64,000 bases of DNA from Wenxinia saemankumensis (GTDB lineage Bacteria > Pseudomonadota > Alphaproteobacteria > Rhodobacterales > Rhodobacteraceae), in assembly GCF_900141735.1 (NCBI RefSeq), contig NZ_FQYO01000002.1, positions 310,001 to 374,000 on the forward strand, read 5' to 3'. Made by a program: the position numbers and the translations under genes. Shown in pieces: positions 62,234 through 64,000 of this stretch. Below the pieces are notes generated by a model. The model made no database searches and was not told the origin of the DNA. It saw only the letters and a program-made list of their open reading frames with translations. How positions within the stretch are numbered: position 1 is the stretch's first letter; each line of letters opens with the position of its first letter.

Positions 62234-62956
62234 TCAGTAGGTGCCGACCTGCTCGCCGAACCACTCGACGAGAAGCGCGTTCAGCGTGCCATCCTCCTTC
62301 ATCGAGGTGATGGCCGCGTCGAACTGGTCGCGCAGCGCGGCATCGCTCTCGCGCAGGCCCATGCCGACGCCGCCGCCCAGCGGCACCCGCTCGCCCACGA
62401 ACATCAGCTCGCCGCCCGAAGCCTCGACCAGCGGCAGAAGGTAGTCGTAATCGGCGAAGACGGCGTCGGCCTCGCCGTCGCGGACGGCGGCGACGGTCTC
62501 TTCGGGGGTGGCGAATTCGAGCAGGGCGGCGCCGCTCTCGGCCACGTGGCCGGCCTGGATCGTGGCGGTCTGTGCCGAGACCACGCCGCTGAGGACGTCG
62601 ACCTCCTCGGATGCGGCGACATAGGCGCTTTCGGTCGGGGGGTAGTAGTCCTGGGTGAAGTCGATGACCTCCTCCCGCTCGTCGGTGATGCTCATCCCGG
62701 CGATGATCGTGTCGTAATTTCCCGAGACGAGGTTGGGAATGATCGAATCCCAGTCGGTGGTCACCCATTCGCAGGTCAGTCCGGCCCGCGCGCAGAGCTC
62801 GTCGCCGAGCTCGCGCTCGAAGCCCGCGACCTCGCCGCTGTCGTCGATGAAGTTGTAGGGGGGGTAGGCGCCCTCGGTCCCCATGCGGATCACGTCCTGG
62901 GCGGTCGCTGCGCCGGCGGCGAGGGCCAGGGCGGCGGTGGCGAGTACGAGTTTCAT
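62234..62956 (-). CDS. Family-3 periplasmic solute-binding protein (polar amino acid)
   Basis: This 240-aa protein has a signal peptide (MKLVLATAALALAAGAATA) and starts its mature part DVIRMGTEGAYPPYNFIDDSGEVAGFERELGDELC, the family-3 pattern. WDSIIPNLVSGNYDTIIAGMSITDERE (the R contacts the ligand carboxylate) and the double YVAASEEVDV/ADYDYLLPLV hinge are typical. It resembles lysine-arginine-ornithine/octopine binders; the exact ligand is unknown. GGGAGAG lies eight bases before the ATG. A long 3' neighbour gap holds a perfect hairpin that may set its mRNA level against the ATPase gene. Confidence 0.93.
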   Translation of the reverse strand: MKLVLATAALALAAGAATAQDVIRMGTEGAYPPYNFIDDSGEVAGFERELGDELCARAGLTCEWVTTDWDSIIPNLVSGNYDTIIAGMSITDEREEVIDFTQDYYPPTESAYVAASEEVDVLSGVVSAQTATIQAGHVAESGAALLEFATPEETVAAVRDGEADAVFADYDYLLPLVEASGGELMFVGERVPLGGGVGMGLRESDAALRDQFDAAITSMKEDGTLNALLVEWFGEQVGTY

Positions 62957-63072
62957 CCGGTTCTCTCCCGTTGGGTCGTCGCGCCTCGTTGCGGGCGCTG
63001 ATGGGGGGCGAGCCTGCTGCGCTTCGCCGCGCAAGGCAAGCGCCGAAGGCCGAAGTGCCGCATAGTCGCGCG

Positions 63073-63099
63073 GCATCTGCCCGCGGATCGGGCAGATGC
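63073..63099 (-). promoter_or_regulatory. 11-bp perfect hairpin between ABC ATPase and binding-protein genes
   Basis: GCATCTGCCCG and CGGGCAGATGC pair perfectly around a five-base loop. There is no T run on either strand. It stands in a gene-free stretch of 313 bases (62957-63269) that otherwise shows GC-rich sequence only. It could be an operator for a dimeric regulator or an mRNA-protecting stem at the 5' end of the abundant binding-protein transcript. Confidence 0.55.
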
Positions 63100-63269
63100 G
63101 GGGGGCAGGCGGGCGCGGCCGGGGCCGCGTCGGGGCGGCGGATCGGCGCCGCGCATCCGGATCATCCAGGGGTGCTCCGGGCGGGATCTGGCAGCGCTTT
63201 GCCGCAGGCCCCGTCGGCGACCGTGCGCAGGGGAAGGCGCCCCCCGGAGCGGGGGGAACCGGGCCACGC

Positions 63270-64000
63270 TCAGGTCGCGGCGTGGGCGGGGTCGTGGGCG
63301 AGGGTGGAGGAGAGGAAGCCGCGCAGCCGCTCGCTCCGCGGGGCACCGAACAGGGCGCCCGGCGGGCCCTCCTCCTCGATCCGGCCCTGGTGGAGGAAGA
63401 CGACGTGGTCCGAGCAGTCGCGGGCCATCTTCATGTCGTGCGTCACCAGGATCATCGTCCGCCCCTCGTCGGCGAGCGACTTGATCACGCGCACCACCTC
63501 CTGCTCGAGCTCGGGATCGAGCGCGGAGGTCGGCTCGTCGAAGAGCAGGGCCGCGGGCTCCATGCAGAGGGCGCGGGCGATGGCGGCGCGCTGCTGCTGC
63601 CCGCCCGAGAGCTGGGCCGGCCAGGCATCGGCCTTGTCCCCGATCCCCACGCGGTCGAGATAGCCGCGGGCCCTGTCCTCCACCTCTGCCCGGTCCCGGC
63701 CGAGCACGGTGACCGGCGCCTCCATCACGTTCTGCAGGATCGTCATGTGGGCCCAGAGGTTGAACTGCTGGAACACCATCGAGAGCTGCGTGCGGATCCG
63801 CACCACCTGCGCGCGGTCGGCGGGGTGGCGCCCCGCACCGGTGCCGCGCCAGGCGACGGGCTCGCCCTTGAACAGGATCTCGCCCTGCTGGCTGTCCTCG
63901 AGCAGGTTGGCGCAGCGCAGGAGCGTGGACTTGCCCGACCCGGAGGAACCGATGAGCGAGACGACATGGCCGCGGGGGGCGGCGATGTCGACGCCCTTCA
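63270..64000 (-). CDS. Polar amino-acid ABC transporter ATPase (partial, runs off the right edge)
   Basis: This is the first gene of the transporter cluster on the minus strand; its N-terminal codons lie outside the window. Translation from the edge gives KGVDIAAPRGHVVSLIGSSG followed by SGKSTLLR (Walker A GSSGSGKST). Further on are the Q-loop VFQQFNLWAHMTILQNV, signature LSGGQQQRAAIARAL, Walker B ALLFDEPTSALDPE and H-loop ILVTHDMKMA. It is of the HisP/GlnQ type and powers the two permeases. Confidence 0.95.
   Translation of the reverse strand, partial: KGVDIAAPRGHVVSLIGSSGSGKSTLLRCANLLEDSQQGEILFKGEPVAWRGTGAGRHPADRAQVVRIRTQLSMVFQQFNLWAHMTILQNVMEAPVTVLGRDRAEVEDRARGYLDRVGIGDKADAWPAQLSGGQQQRAAIARALCMEPAALLFDEPTSALDPELEQEVVRVIKSLADEGRTMILVTHDMKMARDCSDHVVFLHQGRIEEEGPPGALFGAPRSERLRGFLSSTLAHDPAHAAT

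Overview
The window is a GC-rich chromosomal segment, packed with genes, from an alphaproteobacterium. It is most likely a member of the Rhodobacterales (Roseobacter/Rhodobacter/Paracoccus type). Grounds are the very high GC and GC-ending codons, the FYDLN-acid protein next to tRNA-Ala, phosphatidylcholine synthase, a class I PHB cluster with phasin and PhaR, SdhE beside an XRE regulator, ThyX rather than ThyA, and several hypothetical proteins I recognise as typical of that order. The genus cannot be read from the sequence. The content is mostly core genome: no phage, IS element, CRISPR array or rRNA operon is visible.

Layout, left to right. 0-2.2 kb: end of a FYDLN-acid protein, tRNA-Ala(GGC) followed by a decaying array of tRNA 3'-end-like repeats, and a KDG-kinase-like sugar kinase. 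2.2-11.3 kb (minus): tamB with a recently amplified internal repeat, tamA and truA. 11.5-17 kb: a translationally coupled ycjX-GNAT-ycjF operon, a DUF1127-like protein, a FAD monooxygenase and a GNAT. 17-21.6 kb: ileS, preceded by a possible isoleucine-containing leader peptide, then DUF3253, VOC and ogt genes. 21.7-26.8 kb: pcs, xerC and DUF484 (minus), divergent from priA. 27-31.2 kb: a GT2/GtrA/GT87 cassette with ATGA overlaps, and a MATE exporter. 31.2-36.2 kb: two conserved small proteins, a secreted acidic beta-repeat protein, an aspartate-type aminotransferase, XRE regulator, sdhE and a MarR regulator. 36.6-40.3 kb (minus): a lipoprotein/Slam pair (type XI secretion-like), glyoxalase I and a DUF1194 VWA-like protein. 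40.5-43.6 kb: thyX with an AT-rich, probably acquired ABC-ATPase/TOPRIM-like gene starting inside its stop codon, an orphan HigA-type antitoxin and a cold-shock protein. 43.7-48.5 kb: an ArsC-like protein, thrS, an ArsR-SRPBCC fusion and two alpha/beta hydrolases, one lacking its nucleophile. 48.6-53.3 kb: the PHB cluster phaZ<->phaC-phaP-phaR with two exact CTGC-N3-GCAG operators before phaP. 53.3-64 kb: an SH3 protein, a PuuB-like amine oxidase next to a catalase, a glutamine-synthetase-like ligase with a class I amidotransferase, a GluR0-like ligand-gated potassium channel, and a polar amino-acid-type ABC transporter whose ATPase runs off the right edge.

How the genes work together. The PHB block is self-contained: synthase, depolymerase, granule coat, and a repressor that senses PHB. 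The right-hand block looks like uptake (ABC transporter) and gamma-glutamylation/oxidation of an amine or amino acid, with catalase removing the peroxide made by the oxidase, and a ligand-gated channel that may sense the same solute. The TamA/TamB pair and the Slam/lipoprotein pair are both outer-membrane assembly functions. A dispersed palindromic intergenic element (CTTATCTTGCC box plus a GGGGGC/GCCCCC stem) recurs seven times and ties many transcript ends together.

The items most worth following are the GluR0-like channel inside the ABC transporter locus, the standalone ATPase-TOPRIM island after thyX, the Slam-lipoprotein pair, the acidic beta-repeat secreted protein, the tRNA-end repeat array and the putative ileS leader peptide.
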